A DNA stretch of 64,000 nucleotides from Dyadobacter sp. CY326 (GTDB taxonomy: Bacteria > Bacteroidota > Bacteroidia > Cytophagales > Spirosomataceae). The translations under genes and the position numbers were made by a program. Positions 1 through 8,592 of the stretch are shown here, one piece after another. Under the pieces are notes generated by a model, which worked only from the letters and a program-made list of their open reading frames with translations, was not told the origin of the DNA and searched no databases. Every line of letters starts with the position of its first letter. The stretch's first letter is position 1. The DNA lies in assembly GCF_021390515.1 (NCBI RefSeq), contig NZ_JAJUXI010000010.1, forward strand, positions 62,001 through 126,000, read 5' to 3'.

Positions 1-2570
1 GTGGATTGCTCTGTAACGCAACCTTCCTTGTTCACGGCAATCACTTTATACGTGCCTTCTGCAGCAACCGTGACGGTCCGCGTCGTATCGCCTGAATGTG
101 GCCAGTTGTAAGATTGAACGCCTTGTCCGTTCGCATCCAGAATAACGGATTGACCATCCGGAATGCATATCGAATATTCTGGGGCAAGATTCAAAATGGG
201 TGAAGGCAACTCGCCAACCTGGATTGTATCCGAATTGAAGCAATCGTTGCGGTCTTTCACAATCACGAAATAAGAGCCTGGCTGACCAACTGTTATGTCT
301 CTTGTATCCTCGCCTGTGCTCCAATTGAACTCGATCCAACGATCACTTTGAACAGTCAGAACGATCGAACTGTCGCGGCATAATGTTGTGTCCGGTCCTA
401 TCGAAAATGCTGGTGGGCGGCGCAACGTGATTTCAATGGTGTCGGCTGAGAAACATTCTCCTTGCGGACCGTTGAATGCAACCGCAATGTAACGACCGGT
501 TGCAGTTGCTCTGTAAGTTTTTTGGCGCCCAACCACTCTTCCACGGTGAATCCAGGCATAAACCTCAGCCTGAACGCCCATATCCAAAGGAACGAATGCA
601 CCGCAAGTGTCTTTGTCTGCACCCAGATTGATCGGAGGAGGTGTCTCAAAAATCACCACTTCATTCACAATCGTGGTATCCTTACATTTATTGGTTGCGC
701 GCATGCGCACCATGTATGTGCCTGGTTTGGTGTAAGTGTAAGTGGCTTTTTGCTCTTTGGATGGCGCTGTAAAGCTTCCGTCGCCTAAGAAATCCCACTG
801 ATAAGTGTCCTCAATCGGATCGCAAATGGGGCTCGCTTCAAAAGTTGTGGGTTCATTTGTGCAAAAACCGCTTGCTTCGAAACCCGGGCCGGACGACTCT
901 TGCGTAAAATCCTGAACCATGTTTGGCAGACCCAACTGGCTTTTTTTGCCACCCAGATTCACGCCATCACGCTCATAATCAACGCCTGTCAGCGAGTTTC
1001 CCTCCGGTTCGCCGATTACTGCAAGATAATCACTGCCTTCAATGGCCATATAAATCTTTCCGTCAGGGGCGAATTGCAATGCTCCAAATTTCCGAGTGGC
1101 CGAACTGTCAATGGTTATCGCCGTTTCCGTGAGCAAACTATCCGGCAATGTAAGGTCGTATTGCTTTAAATAAGAACTGGTGCCGTTTTCGCCGGAGAAT
1201 GAAATGTACATTTTCTCCCCGCTGGGCGAAAATTCGATTCCATAAGCTGTGGGCGGCGCGGCACCCAGATCTACGGTTTTATCATAGGTTAATACGCCTG
1301 TTGAGTCATTGAAACTGAATAATTCAACATAATTTTTGGGCGGACCGGGAATGATAACTGCCAGTCTGCGTTGTCCGGTGGCACTATCGGGCGACGAAAA
1401 TTTCATATAACCTTCCGCTTTTCCCAAGCTGTCATGCTTCATGCCCAATTCAGGAGCGCTTGATTCTACCAAACCGCCGGTTGTGGCATGGAAAATGCGG
1501 AATTTATTGGTTCCATAATCGTGAGAAATAACCCAGTAAGTGCTGTCGCGGTCATTACGTGCAGACACTATACGTTCTGTTGTAGGCTGTTGTAATGTTG
1601 TATTGGTTTCAATGATCGCACCCAAACCATTGTTCCGCCGCATATCAACAACGCTAACAGTCAACAGCTTTTCACCGTTGATATCCGACGTCGTAAACAC
1701 ATTGAACAAATATTCACAGCCCTTACAAGTGGGCTGCGGCACAATGAGCACGGATTGGGTGGAATTCGGGCTTCCTTTCAAAGGCGGACAATTGGGCTGC
1801 TCAAAACACGGCATAACCTCGCCATTCTTGTTCCAGACCGTTATCCCATCAGAGTAAAATAGTAATTGACCTTTGGAATTGGCTATGGATGAGGTTCCTT
1901 CGGGCGTGTTGAGCTTGCCGTCCGTGATCGGCGTGGGAGGAGTGTTTGAAAAATCTAGCCCCGCATTTCCTCCGAAAAACCATTTGGCACCTTCCTGATT
2001 GGACGGCTCCATACAAATCTTGACATTAATCCGATCCTGGATTTTACAGCCATTTGGCAAAATAACTTCCACCGAATAACAGCCTGAACTATCGACATTT
2101 AATGTTTGGGTTGTGTCGCCTTTGGGATACCAAACATATCTTGCTCCGGCCGGCGCACCCTGGGGATAAGGATCAAGGATTAATGTATCACCCGGACAAA
2201 TTGTCGTGTCCGTTTTCCATTCCTGGAAAGCAGGGGGCAATTCGCCAATTTGCACAACTTTTGAAATGGTCTGTTTTGCGCCCCCTCGCAATGTTCTCAA
2301 CAGCGTAACCGTGTAGGAGCCAGGTGCCATATAAGAATGTTGTGCAATGCGCCGCGCGTCCGTGGCTGCACCTTCCCCAAAACTCCATTGCCACGCAATG
2401 GCCGTGCTTAGCGTATCCCTGAATGTGGTTGAATCCGCATCGCAATCGGGATTCTGCATACATTGCCCTTCGACGATAAAGTCTTGCGCATTTGCAAACA
2501 CTGTGGTTAGCAGTATCAGAAAGAATGTTGAATAAAATATTTGTTGATACTTATTATAAAATCGCCCCAT
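1..2570 (-). CDS. PKD/Ig-repeat secreted surface protein, C-terminus beyond window
   Basis: The frame is open from ATG at 2570 to the window edge, about 856 residues, with the 3' end missing. A signal peptide covers residues 1-28 and ends at ANAQ. A PKD domain follows at about 45-108 (WSFGEG core), then an Ig-like segment, then a region with beta-propeller-like lines (FSPSGEKMYI, FAPDGKIYMA). A second PKD domain lies at about 560-645 (WDFLGDG). After it come Ig-like repeats of about 85 residues built on a pattern of LG-D, Cys, LD, W or Y, S-G-T, G-Y-V. This architecture is usual for type IX-secreted, gliding-associated proteins of Bacteroidota, which end in a sorting domain that would lie outside the window. 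It is divergent from a PorP/SprF gene, a common pairing. The role in adhesion or motility is inferred. Confidence 0.85.
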   Translation of the reverse strand, partial: MGRFYNKYQQIFYSTFFLILLTTVFANAQDFIVEGQCMQNPDCDADSTTFRDTLSTAIAWQWSFGEGAATDARRIAQHSYMAPGSYTVTLLRTLRGGAKQTISKVVQIGELPPAFQEWKTDTTICPGDTLILDPYPQGAPAGARYVWYPKGDTTQTLNVDSSGCYSVEVILPNGCKIQDRINVKICMEPSNQEGAKWFFGGNAGLDFSNTPPTPITDGKLNTPEGTSSIANSKGQLLFYSDGITVWNKNGEVMPCFEQPNCPPLKGSPNSTQSVLIVPQPTCKGCEYLFNVFTTSDINGEKLLTVSVVDMRRNNGLGAIIETNTTLQQPTTERIVSARNDRDSTYWVISHDYGTNKFRIFHATTGGLVESSAPELGMKHDSLGKAEGYMKFSSPDSATGQRRLAVIIPGPPKNYVELFSFNDSTGVLTYDKTVDLGAAPPTAYGIEFSPSGEKMYISFSGENGTSSYLKQYDLTLPDSLLTETAITIDSSATRKFGALQFAPDGKIYMAIEGSDYLAVIGEPEGNSLTGVDYERDGVNLGGKKSQLGLPNMVQDFTQESSGPGFEASGFCTNEPTTFEASPICDPIEDTYQWDFLGDGSFTAPSKEQKATYTYTKPGTYMVRMRATNKCKDTTIVNEVVIFETPPPINLGADKDTCGAFVPLDMGVQAEVYAWIHRGRVVGRQKTYRATATGRYIAVAFNGPQGECFSADTIEITLRRPPAFSIGPDTTLCRDSSIVLTVQSDRWIEFNWSTGEDTRDITVGQPGSYFVIVKDRNDCFNSDTIQVGELPSPILNLAPEYSICIPDGQSVILDANGQGVQSYNWPHSGDTTRTVTVAAEGTYKVIAVNKEGCVTEQS

Positions 2571-2707
2571 GTTTCGTTACTTGTTCAAACACCCCCACGC
2601 ACCACAATCAATATTCAGATTAACTGACAATACTAACGAAAATAAAATGTTAAAATTTTGTGCGGTTATGTCGTAAAAACCACTCTAATTTGAATATTGA
2701 TACGCAA

Positions 2708-2736
2708 TTTGATGATATTTTGTGAATTTAATTTTG
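2708..2736 (+). promoter_or_regulatory. Putative Bacteroidota-type promoter of porP/sprF
   Basis: TTTG at 2708-2711 is followed after 17 bases by TAATTTTG at 2729-2736, a full match to the TAnnTTTG -7 element of Bacteroidota. Transcription would begin near 2743, about 50 bases before the ATG at 2795. Confidence 0.5.
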
Positions 2737-2794
2737 TAATTTTTTTGAGCTTGTTTTCCCTCCGCTCCTGATCGTGCGGCTATAAGAAATATTT

Positions 2795-3826
2795 ATGACA
2801 AAGCGTTTACTTCTCCTTTTTGTACTGACACTGCTTTGCCTGAAAGGTTGGAGTCAGGACCCGCAGTTTTCACAATTTTACGCCAACCCATTATATCTGA
2901 ACCCTGCTCTGGCTGGTGGTGCGCTTGCGCCGCGTGCAACGATCAATTATAGAAATCAATGGCCGTCGCTTTCAGCGAATTTTGTAACGACTTCCATTGG
3001 TGCAGATGTTTTTTTGCCCAATTACAATAGCGGATTAGGCGTTTTGGTAACAATGGATAGCCAGGGACTTGGTAACCTCAAATCAACGGATCTTGCGCTT
3101 CAATATTCTTATCAGCTTCGTTTAAATGATGTTACTTCGCTCCGTTTGGGTATTCAAGGCGGATTTGCTTCACGTAAACTGGATTATTTTGGACTGACAT
3201 TTGGTGATCAATATAACAATGGCGGACTTACCGGAACGCCTTCGGAAGATCCCTTTGCGCTCGGCGGACCCAATGTAAATTATGCAGATTTTGGTTCGGG
3301 CTTGATGCTTTATTCTGACTGGTATTGGGCCGGGATTTCGGCACATCATTTGAATCGCCCCAATCAGGCATTCTCTTCCGTTTCCGAAGCGCGGTTGCCT
3401 GTTAAGACGAGTTTTCAGGCTGGATTGAGGATTCCATTTGCAGGATATACATTTCTAGGAAATGAAATTGATAAGGAAAAGACCATTTCTCCTGCCATTA
3501 TGTATAAAAAACAAGGGAAATATGATCAATTTGATGCGGGATTGTATGCAACAATAGAACCGCTGGTTCTGGGAGCTTGGTACAGAGGCATTCCTTTCAA
3601 AAAATACGAACAGAACATTAATAACCACGAAGCACTTATTTTCCTGGCCGGTTATCGTCAGGATAAATTCTCAATTGGTTACAGTTATGACCTCACCATT
3701 TCTACATTAGGCGCAAGCAGCGGTGGTGCGCATGAGATCTCGCTTTCTTATGTGTTCGATCCGATTGAATCAAAACCAAGGCGCAGCAAGAGCAGCAAGA
3801 AGCAGCTTTCCTGTCCGAAATTCTAA
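2795..3826 (+). CDS. PorP/SprF family type IX secretion membrane protein
   Basis: This 343-residue outer-membrane protein starts with a signal peptide ending at GWSQ. The family hallmark follows directly: DPQFSQFYANPLYLNPALAG. PorP/SprF proteins are barrel-like outer-membrane partners of the type IX secretion and gliding machinery. Many genomes hold several copies, each beside a large PKD/Ig-repeat protein, as here with the divergent gene at 1-2570. The Lys/Arg-rich C-terminus (RRSKSSKK) is unusual for a barrel end and may form a periplasmic tail. The family assignment is firm. The idea that this copy anchors or exports its divergent neighbour is inferred from position. Confidence 0.9.
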   Translation: MTKRLLLLFVLTLLCLKGWSQDPQFSQFYANPLYLNPALAGGALAPRATINYRNQWPSLSANFVTTSIGADVFLPNYNSGLGVLVTMDSQGLGNLKSTDLALQYSYQLRLNDVTSLRLGIQGGFASRKLDYFGLTFGDQYNNGGLTGTPSEDPFALGGPNVNYADFGSGLMLYSDWYWAGISAHHLNRPNQAFSSVSEARLPVKTSFQAGLRIPFAGYTFLGNEIDKEKTISPAIMYKKQGKYDQFDAGLYATIEPLVLGAWYRGIPFKKYEQNINNHEALIFLAGYRQDKFSIGYSYDLTISTLGASSGGAHEISLSYVFDPIESKPRRSKSSKKQLSCPKF

Positions 3827-3926
3827 AAAAGGTTTTTGGTAAATTTTTTCGTGGCGTATAGCGGTAGAAAGCTTTTTAGCAGTCTTTTTCCTACAATTAT
3901 CCACCTATTACTTTTTTACCAAAACC

Positions 3927-4718
3927 ATGATAAGTTATTTGAAGGCCGGCCTTTCAACGGCAGTATTTTTGTTTGCAGTAATTTTAAGCGTTGCTGCAGC
4001 TCCCCCAAAAAGAGAATTTTACGAGATCAGAATTTATCAACTCAAAAACGCTGAGCAGGGAACACGCGTTGAAAATTATCTCAAAGACGCATATATTCCC
4101 GCCATGCACCGTGCTGGGATAAAGAATGTTGGCGTTTTTAAACCTGTTGCTTCGGACACAGCGGCTGCCGGTAAATTGATTTATGTTTTCACGCCGTTGA
4201 AATCAATGGAGCAATTGCTGGACTTGCCAAAAACGCTTGCAAAAGATGCAGCATACGCGTCTGCTGGAAAAGATTACATTGACGCTGATTACAAAAATGC
4301 GCCTTACGCCCGTTACGAAACGATTGTTTTGCAAGCATTTACAGGCATGCCAATGCACAAAAAGCCAGGGTTAACCGGCCCGAAAGCAGACCGTGTTTAC
4401 GAATTGCGCAGCTACGAAGGTCACACAGAGAAAATTTATCAGAACAAAGTGAAAATGTTCAATGACGGCGGTGAAGTGCCTCTTTTTGAGCGCCTTGGTT
4501 TCAATGCGGTTTTTTATGCAGAAGTTGTTGCCGGAAGCCACCAGCCGAATTTGATGTACATGACCACATTTGATAACAAAGCATCCCGCGACGAACATTG
4601 GAAAGCATTCGGTTCTGACGAAGAATGGAATAAATTGAAAGTGAATCCTGAGTATCAAAACAATGTTTCGAAGAACACAAGCTTCTTCCTGACACCAACG
4701 GATTACTCAGACATTTAA
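3927..4718 (+). CDS. NIPSNAP family protein, exported
   Basis: This 263-residue protein has an N-terminal hydrophobic signal segment (about 5-25) ending at AAAPP. It then has two NIPSNAP-type ferredoxin-like alpha/beta modules: one starting at YEIRIYQLKN (about 33) and a second at VYELRSYEGH (about 155). The tandem NIPSNAP fold is common in Cytophagales secreted proteins of unknown biochemical role. It lies 12 bases before the next gene, so the two are probably cotranscribed. The family call is good, but no reaction can be assigned. Confidence 0.85.
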   Translation: MISYLKAGLSTAVFLFAVILSVAAAPPKREFYEIRIYQLKNAEQGTRVENYLKDAYIPAMHRAGIKNVGVFKPVASDTAAAGKLIYVFTPLKSMEQLLDLPKTLAKDAAYASAGKDYIDADYKNAPYARYETIVLQAFTGMPMHKKPGLTGPKADRVYELRSYEGHTEKIYQNKVKMFNDGGEVPLFERLGFNAVFYAEVVAGSHQPNLMYMTTFDNKASRDEHWKAFGSDEEWNKLKVNPEYQNNVSKNTSFFLTPTDYSDI

Positions 4719-4730
4719 AATTTTGAATGC

Positions 4731-5741
4731 ATGAAAGCTGCTGTAATTAAGAATCTCCATGAGCCTTTGGTTATAGAAGAAGTTGAACAGCCACAGCCTC
4801 AGTACGGGGATGTGGTTGTTCAGCTGAAAGCAGCTTCATTGAATCACCGCGATGTCTGGATTCAGAAAGGCCTTTATCCTAAAATCACAACGCCTATCAT
4901 TCCCGGTTCCGACGGAGCGGGCATTGTAAGTGAGGTGGGTGAAGGCGTTAATCCAGAATGGCTGGGACAAGAAGTGATCATTAATCCTTCCCAGAATTGG
5001 GGTGATAATCCTGACTTTTACGGCGAAGAGCACAAAATATTAGGTTTGCCGGATAACGGGACTTTTGCTGAATTTGTCAAAGTAGAAGCCCGTTATCTGG
5101 TAAAAAAGCCAGCTTTCCTTTCTTTTGAACAGGCCGCAACATTGCCGCTGGGTGCATTAACGGCGTGGCGCGCATTGCATACGCGTGGAAAATACCAGCC
5201 GGGCGACAAAGTTCTGGTTACGGGCGCAGGCGGAGGCGTGGCGCTCTTCGTCATTCAATTTGCGATTGCAGCCGGAGCAGAAGTTTGGGTAACGTCTGGT
5301 TCCGATCAAAAGATTCAGAAAGCAATTGAACTAGGGGCAAAAGGAGGGATTAACTATAAAAACCCAACCTGGTTCAGAGATTTATTGGTAAAAGCAAGAG
5401 GGCCGAAGTTGGGTTACTTTAATGTCGTCATCGACAGCGCGGGCGGTGCAGGTTTCGCAAGATTAACCGACATTGCGGCTCCCGGAGCGAGAATTTGCTT
5501 CTACGGCGGCGGAACCGGCAACATCACCGACATTGTCCCAGCCAAAGTTTTTTTCAAACAACTCAACATTCTCGGCACAACAATGGGAACAGAATCCGAA
5601 TTTCAGGATATGATCCGGTTCGTTGAGCAGAAACAGATTATCCCGATCATTGACACCGTTTTCCCACTAGATGAAGCGGAAAAAGCATTACGCTTGATGG
5701 ATTCAGGCCAGCAGTTTGGGAAAATTGTTCTGAAAATCTAA
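4731..5741 (+). CDS. Zinc-binding-type alcohol dehydrogenase / quinone oxidoreductase-like protein
   Basis: This is a 336-residue medium-chain dehydrogenase/reductase. The N-terminal GroES-like domain carries SLNHRDVWI and PGSDGAGIV. The Rossmann domain has the nucleotide-binding loop TGAGGGVALF at about residue 165. The usual catalytic Cys/His zinc ligands are not evident, because the HRD motif takes the place of the C-G-D motif. It therefore resembles NADPH:quinone oxidoreductases more than true zinc alcohol dehydrogenases. It ends 3 bases from the convergent murQ stop. The substrate is unknown. Confidence 0.8.
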   Translation: MKAAVIKNLHEPLVIEEVEQPQPQYGDVVVQLKAASLNHRDVWIQKGLYPKITTPIIPGSDGAGIVSEVGEGVNPEWLGQEVIINPSQNWGDNPDFYGEEHKILGLPDNGTFAEFVKVEARYLVKKPAFLSFEQAATLPLGALTAWRALHTRGKYQPGDKVLVTGAGGGVALFVIQFAIAAGAEVWVTSGSDQKIQKAIELGAKGGINYKNPTWFRDLLVKARGPKLGYFNVVIDSAGGAGFARLTDIAAPGARICFYGGGTGNITDIVPAKVFFKQLNILGTTMGTESEFQDMIRFVEQKQIIPIIDTVFPLDEAEKALRLMDSGQQFGKIVLKI

Positions 5742-5744
5742 CTC

Positions 5745-6548
5745 TTATTTTTGCACGGATTCAATTGCGCCGCGAACGCTTCCATATTGGTTAAGCAACT
5801 TTTCTGCCTCTTCCGGCGCAACATTCAATTCATCAATAATCATTTGCTGTGCTCGATTAACCAGTTTTTCATTGGTAAGCTGCATATCAATCATTTTGTT
5901 GCCTTTCACTTTTCCCAGACGGATCATTACAGCGGTAGAAATCATATTCAGGACCAATTTCTGCGCAGTTCCTGATTTCATTCTCGTGCTTCCCGTCAAA
6001 AATTCAGGCCCTACGACAACTTCAACCGGGAATTCCGCTGCTTGTGCAACAGGCGAGCCATCATTACAAACAACACAACCCGTTAACAAGCCTGCTTTCC
6101 GCGCTTCATTCAGTCCGCCAATCACGTAAGGCGTTCGTCCCGAGGCTGCAATGCCTATTAATGTGTCTTTTTCTGTCAAATTATAAGGCGCCAAATCCAG
6201 CCAGGCCTGATTCCAGTCGTCCTCGGCATTTTCAACTGCTTTCCTGATCGCTTTATCACCGCCGGCAATAATTCCAACCACCAAATCAAACGGAACGCCA
6301 AATGTAGGCGGACATTCTGAAGCATCCACAACACCTAATCTGCCGCTCGTTCCCGCTCCAATGTAAAATAGCCGTCCACCCTTCTGCATGCGTGGAACGA
6401 TCTGCGACACAAGCGCTTCTATCTGCGGGATGGATTTTTCAACGGCATTCGGGACGGTTTGGTCTTCCTTATTTATGGAAAACAAAATATCCTGAACACT
6501 CATCTTTTCAAGATCCTGGTAATTGGAAGACGACTCGGTGGTTAGCAT
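5745..6548 (-). CDS. murQ: N-acetylmuramic acid 6-phosphate etherase
   Basis: MurQ cleaves the lactyl ether of MurNAc-6-phosphate to GlcNAc-6-phosphate and D-lactate in peptidoglycan recycling. The SIS-domain sugar-phosphate signature GAGTSGRLGVVDASECPPTF is clear near residue 65, as is the downstream GIAASGRTPYV loop. The length, 267 residues from ATG 6548, fits Bacteroidota MurQ, which is shorter than the roughly 300-residue enterobacterial enzyme. A TTG eight codons upstream (6572) is possible, but the ATG gives the conserved start MLTTESS. No MurNAc kinase or transporter lies beside it. Confidence 0.93.
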   Translation of the reverse strand: MLTTESSSNYQDLEKMSVQDILFSINKEDQTVPNAVEKSIPQIEALVSQIVPRMQKGGRLFYIGAGTSGRLGVVDASECPPTFGVPFDLVVGIIAGGDKAIRKAVENAEDDWNQAWLDLAPYNLTEKDTLIGIAASGRTPYVIGGLNEARKAGLLTGCVVCNDGSPVAQAAEFPVEVVVGPEFLTGSTRMKSGTAQKLVLNMISTAVMIRLGKVKGNKMIDMQLTNEKLVNRAQQMIIDELNVAPEEAEKLLNQYGSVRGAIESVQK

Positions 6549-6655
6549 AAGATTGGATTTTGGAATGGTCAAAATTAAATATTTTCGTCAAATCATCAAT
6601 TAGCAAAGTATAATTTGGTACTAATCTCAGAATATCTTCTAAAAACGCGCGAATG

Positions 6656-6687
6656 TTTGGAAAATAAAAAGATACCCTTCTAATTTG
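6656..6687 (+). promoter_or_regulatory. Putative promoter of the ilv leader
   Basis: TTTG (6656-6659) and TAATTTG (6681-6687) are separated by 21 bases. This is close to, but one base short of, the TAnnTTTG consensus. A start near 6694 would place a short 5' UTR before the palindrome at 6706-6719 and the leader ATG at 6721. Confidence 0.35.
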
Positions 6688-6705
6688 TATCACCAACAGC
6701 AAATC

Positions 6706-6719
6706 AGCGAAATTTCGCT
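6706..6719. promoter_or_regulatory. Palindromic element shared by the ilv and leu leaders
   Basis: AGCGAAATTTCGCT is a perfect 14-base palindrome ending one base before the leader ATG. Its 12-base core GCGAAATTTCGC recurs at 19924-19935 in front of the leucine leader. It could be a protein operator, or a short RNA hairpin (5-bp stem, AAUU loop) next to the leader start. Confidence 0.6.
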
Positions 6720-6720
6720 A

Positions 6721-6786
6721 ATGAATAAAATTACGCTAATGAAATACATTTTGATCTTCCCAGTTCTAATTCTAGTCACGTGTTAG
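6721..6786 (+). CDS. Branched-chain amino-acid leader peptide (ilv attenuator)
   Basis: ATG at 6721 opens a 21-codon frame ending at TAG 6784-6786. Ten of the 21 residues are Ile, Leu or Val: residues 4, 6, 10-12 (Ile-Leu-Ile) and 15-19 (Val-Leu-Ile-Leu-Val). It is followed by overlapping antiterminator and terminator hairpins and then by ilvD. This is the hallmark of a ribosome-sensing leader peptide, in which scarcity of charged Ile, Leu or Val tRNA would stall the ribosome on residues 10-19. An internal ATG at codon 7 (6739) could also serve. The peptide itself probably has no function. Confidence 0.75.
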   Translation: MNKITLMKYILIFPVLILVTC

Positions 6787-6787
6787 C

Positions 6788-6828
6788 GTGAGTGAGGACG
6801 ATCGCATATAACCTGGCACCTCACTCAC
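6788..6828 (+). promoter_or_regulatory. Antiterminator hairpin of the ilv attenuator
   Basis: GTGAGTGAGG (6788-6797) is perfectly complementary to CCTCACTCAC (6819-6828), a 10-bp stem. Its 3' arm shares bases 6819-6823 with the 5' arm of the terminator at 6817-6844, so the two cannot coexist. A competing upstream hairpin, TCACG (6776-6780) with CGTGA (6787-6791), could sequester the 5' arm when the leader is fully translated or not translated. Confidence 0.7.
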
Positions 6829-6849
6829 CGCACTGAATGAGGTGTTTTT
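6817..6849 (+). terminator. Attenuator terminator upstream of ilvD
   Basis: CACCTCA (6817-6823) pairs with TGAGGTG (6838-6844) and is followed directly by TTTTT (6845-6849). It lies between the leader peptide and the ilvD ATG at 6868. It is modest as a constitutive terminator but well placed as the conditional arm of an attenuator. Confidence 0.7.
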
Positions 6850-6867
6850 ATTTACAACATATTCACC

Positions 6868-8553
6868 ATGTCGACAGAACTTAACAGATTTTCGAAAACC
6901 CTAACACAAGAAGTTACCAATCCGGCTGCTCAAGCTATGCTTTACGGCATCGGGTTGAAAGAAGAGGATTTTGCCAAACCACAAATTGGCATTGCGAGCA
7001 CAGGTTACGAAGGAAATCCTTGTAATATGCACTTGAACGGGCTTTCTGTTTATGTAAAACAAGGTGTAACCGCTAATGAAATGGTCGGTTTGATCTTCAA
7101 CACAATCGGCGTTTCCGACGGGATGACCAATGGAAACGATGGAATGCGTTACTCACTGCCAAGTCGTGACATTATTGCTGATTCGATTGAAACAGTGGTT
7201 TCTGCACAATGGTATGACGGTGTAATTGCGGTTGTGGGTTGCGATAAAAATATGCCGGGCGCTGTGATGGCGATGGCACGTTTGGACCGCCCTGCGATCA
7301 TGGTTTATGGCGGAACGATCCGTTCAGGACATTATAAGGGACAAAAACTGGACATTGTCTCTGCATTTGAAGCGCTTGGGAAGAAGTTTGCCAACAACAT
7401 TTCAGACGAAGATTTTAAAGGCGTTATCCAAAATTCAATTCCTGGTCAGGGCGCTTGCGGTGGTATGTACACGGCAAACACCATGGCGGCTTCCATTGAA
7501 GCAATGGGAATGAGCTTGCCATTCAGCAGTTCTTACCCGGCTACGCATGAAGGCAAGCAGGATGAATGTAAGAAAATCGGCGCTGCGATGAAAAAGCTTT
7601 TGGAACTGAACATTACGCCAAAAGAAATCATCACGAAAAAATCGCTGGAAAACGCATTAACTGTGGTTATGGCGCTTGGAGGTTCCACGAATGCAGCATT
7701 GCACTTCCTGGCGATTGCGCGTTCAGCAGGTCTTTCGTTAACATTGGACGACATTCAGGCGATTTCAGATCGTACGCCATTTATCGCGGATTTGAAACCG
7801 AGTGGTAAATATTACATGGAAGATATTCTGGAAATCGGCGGGGTTCCTGCGATTACTAAATATTTGTATTCCAAAGGTTTGATTCACGGAGATTGCATTA
7901 CAGTAACCGGTAAAACGGTTGCCGAAAATCTTGCAGAAGCGCCGGATCTTAATTTTGATACACAAAAAATGGTGTTCCCATTGGAGCAAGCCATTAAATC
8001 AAGCGGTCACATTCAGATCATGTATGGTAACCTTACGCCAAATGGCGCGGTTGCGAAAATCACTGGAAAAGAAGGGATGACTTTCGATGGCGAAGCAAAG
8101 GTTTGCGAGCATGAGTCGCAGATCATCAACATGCTTTCAAAAGGTGAGATTAAAGCAGGTCACGTGGTTGTAATCCGTAATGCGGGTCCAAAAGGTGGCC
8201 CAGGCATGTCGGAAATGTTAAAACCAACGTCAGCAGTAATGGGCGCAGGACTAGGAGACAAAATCGCACTTATCACAGACGGTCGTTTCTCAGGCGGAAC
8301 ACACGGATTTGTGGTTGGCCACATTACACCGGAAGCTTTTGACGGCGGACCAATTGCATTGGTTAAGGACGGCGACCGCATTTCTATCGATGCCAACACA
8401 CGCCAGTTAACATTGCACATTACCGACGAAGAAATGGCAGCACGAAAAGCACAATGGGTTCAGCCCGCGCCACTTTTCACAAAAGGAATGCTAGGAAGAT
8501 ACATCAGAACCGTAAAATCCGCCAGCGAAGGTTGCGTAACGGACGAAGCGTAA
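6868..8553 (+). CDS. ilvD: Dihydroxy-acid dehydratase
   Basis: IlvD dehydrates 2,3-dihydroxy-isovalerate and 2,3-dihydroxy-3-methylvalerate to the keto-acid precursors of Val/Leu and Ile. The 561-residue length is normal. Cysteines that ligate the Fe-S cluster are present in GCDKNMPG (about residue 125) and [12 protein letters not shown] (about 196), with the conserved N-terminal EGNPCNMHL. The C-terminal [10 protein letters not shown] motif is intact. It is the first structural gene of the ilv operon, behind the attenuator at 6721-6849, and lies 39 bases before ilvB. Confidence 0.97.
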   Translation: MSTELNRFSKTLTQEVTNPAAQAMLYGIGLKEEDFAKPQIGIASTGYEGNPCNMHLNGLSVYVKQGVTANEMVGLIFNTIGVSDGMTNGNDGMRYSLPSRDIIADSIETVVSAQWYDGVIAVVGCDKNMPGAVMAMARLDRPAIMVYGGTIRSGHYKGQKLDIVSAFEALGKKFANNISDEDFKGVIQNSIPGQGACGGMYTANTMAASIEAMGMSLPFSSSYPATHEGKQDECKKIGAAMKKLLELNITPKEIITKKSLENALTVVMALGGSTNAALHFLAIARSAGLSLTLDDIQAISDRTPFIADLKPSGKYYMEDILEIGGVPAITKYLYSKGLIHGDCITVTGKTVAENLAEAPDLNFDTQKMVFPLEQAIKSSGHIQIMYGNLTPNGAVAKITGKEGMTFDGEAKVCEHESQIINMLSKGEIKAGHVVVIRNAGPKGGPGMSEMLKPTSAVMGAGLGDKIALITDGRFSGGTHGFVVGHITPEAFDGGPIALVKDGDRISIDANTRQLTLHITDEEMAARKAQWVQPAPLFTKGMLGRYIRTVKSASEGCVTDEA

Positions 8554-8592
8554 TAAGCATAAAATTCACCCGACTAAATAAATAGAGGAGTC

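Noticed and set aside
398-2535. Several frames on both strands within the first 2.6 kb
   Set aside because: All are shadows of the long minus-strand PKD protein, which is open through the whole stretch and shows clear repeats.
3836-4054. 72-codon frame after porP
   Set aside because: It runs into the NIPSNAP gene in another frame, and its composition does not look like a protein.
6508-6702. 64-codon minus-strand frame before murQ
   Set aside because: It starts in the ilv promoter region and overlaps the murQ N-terminus in another frame.
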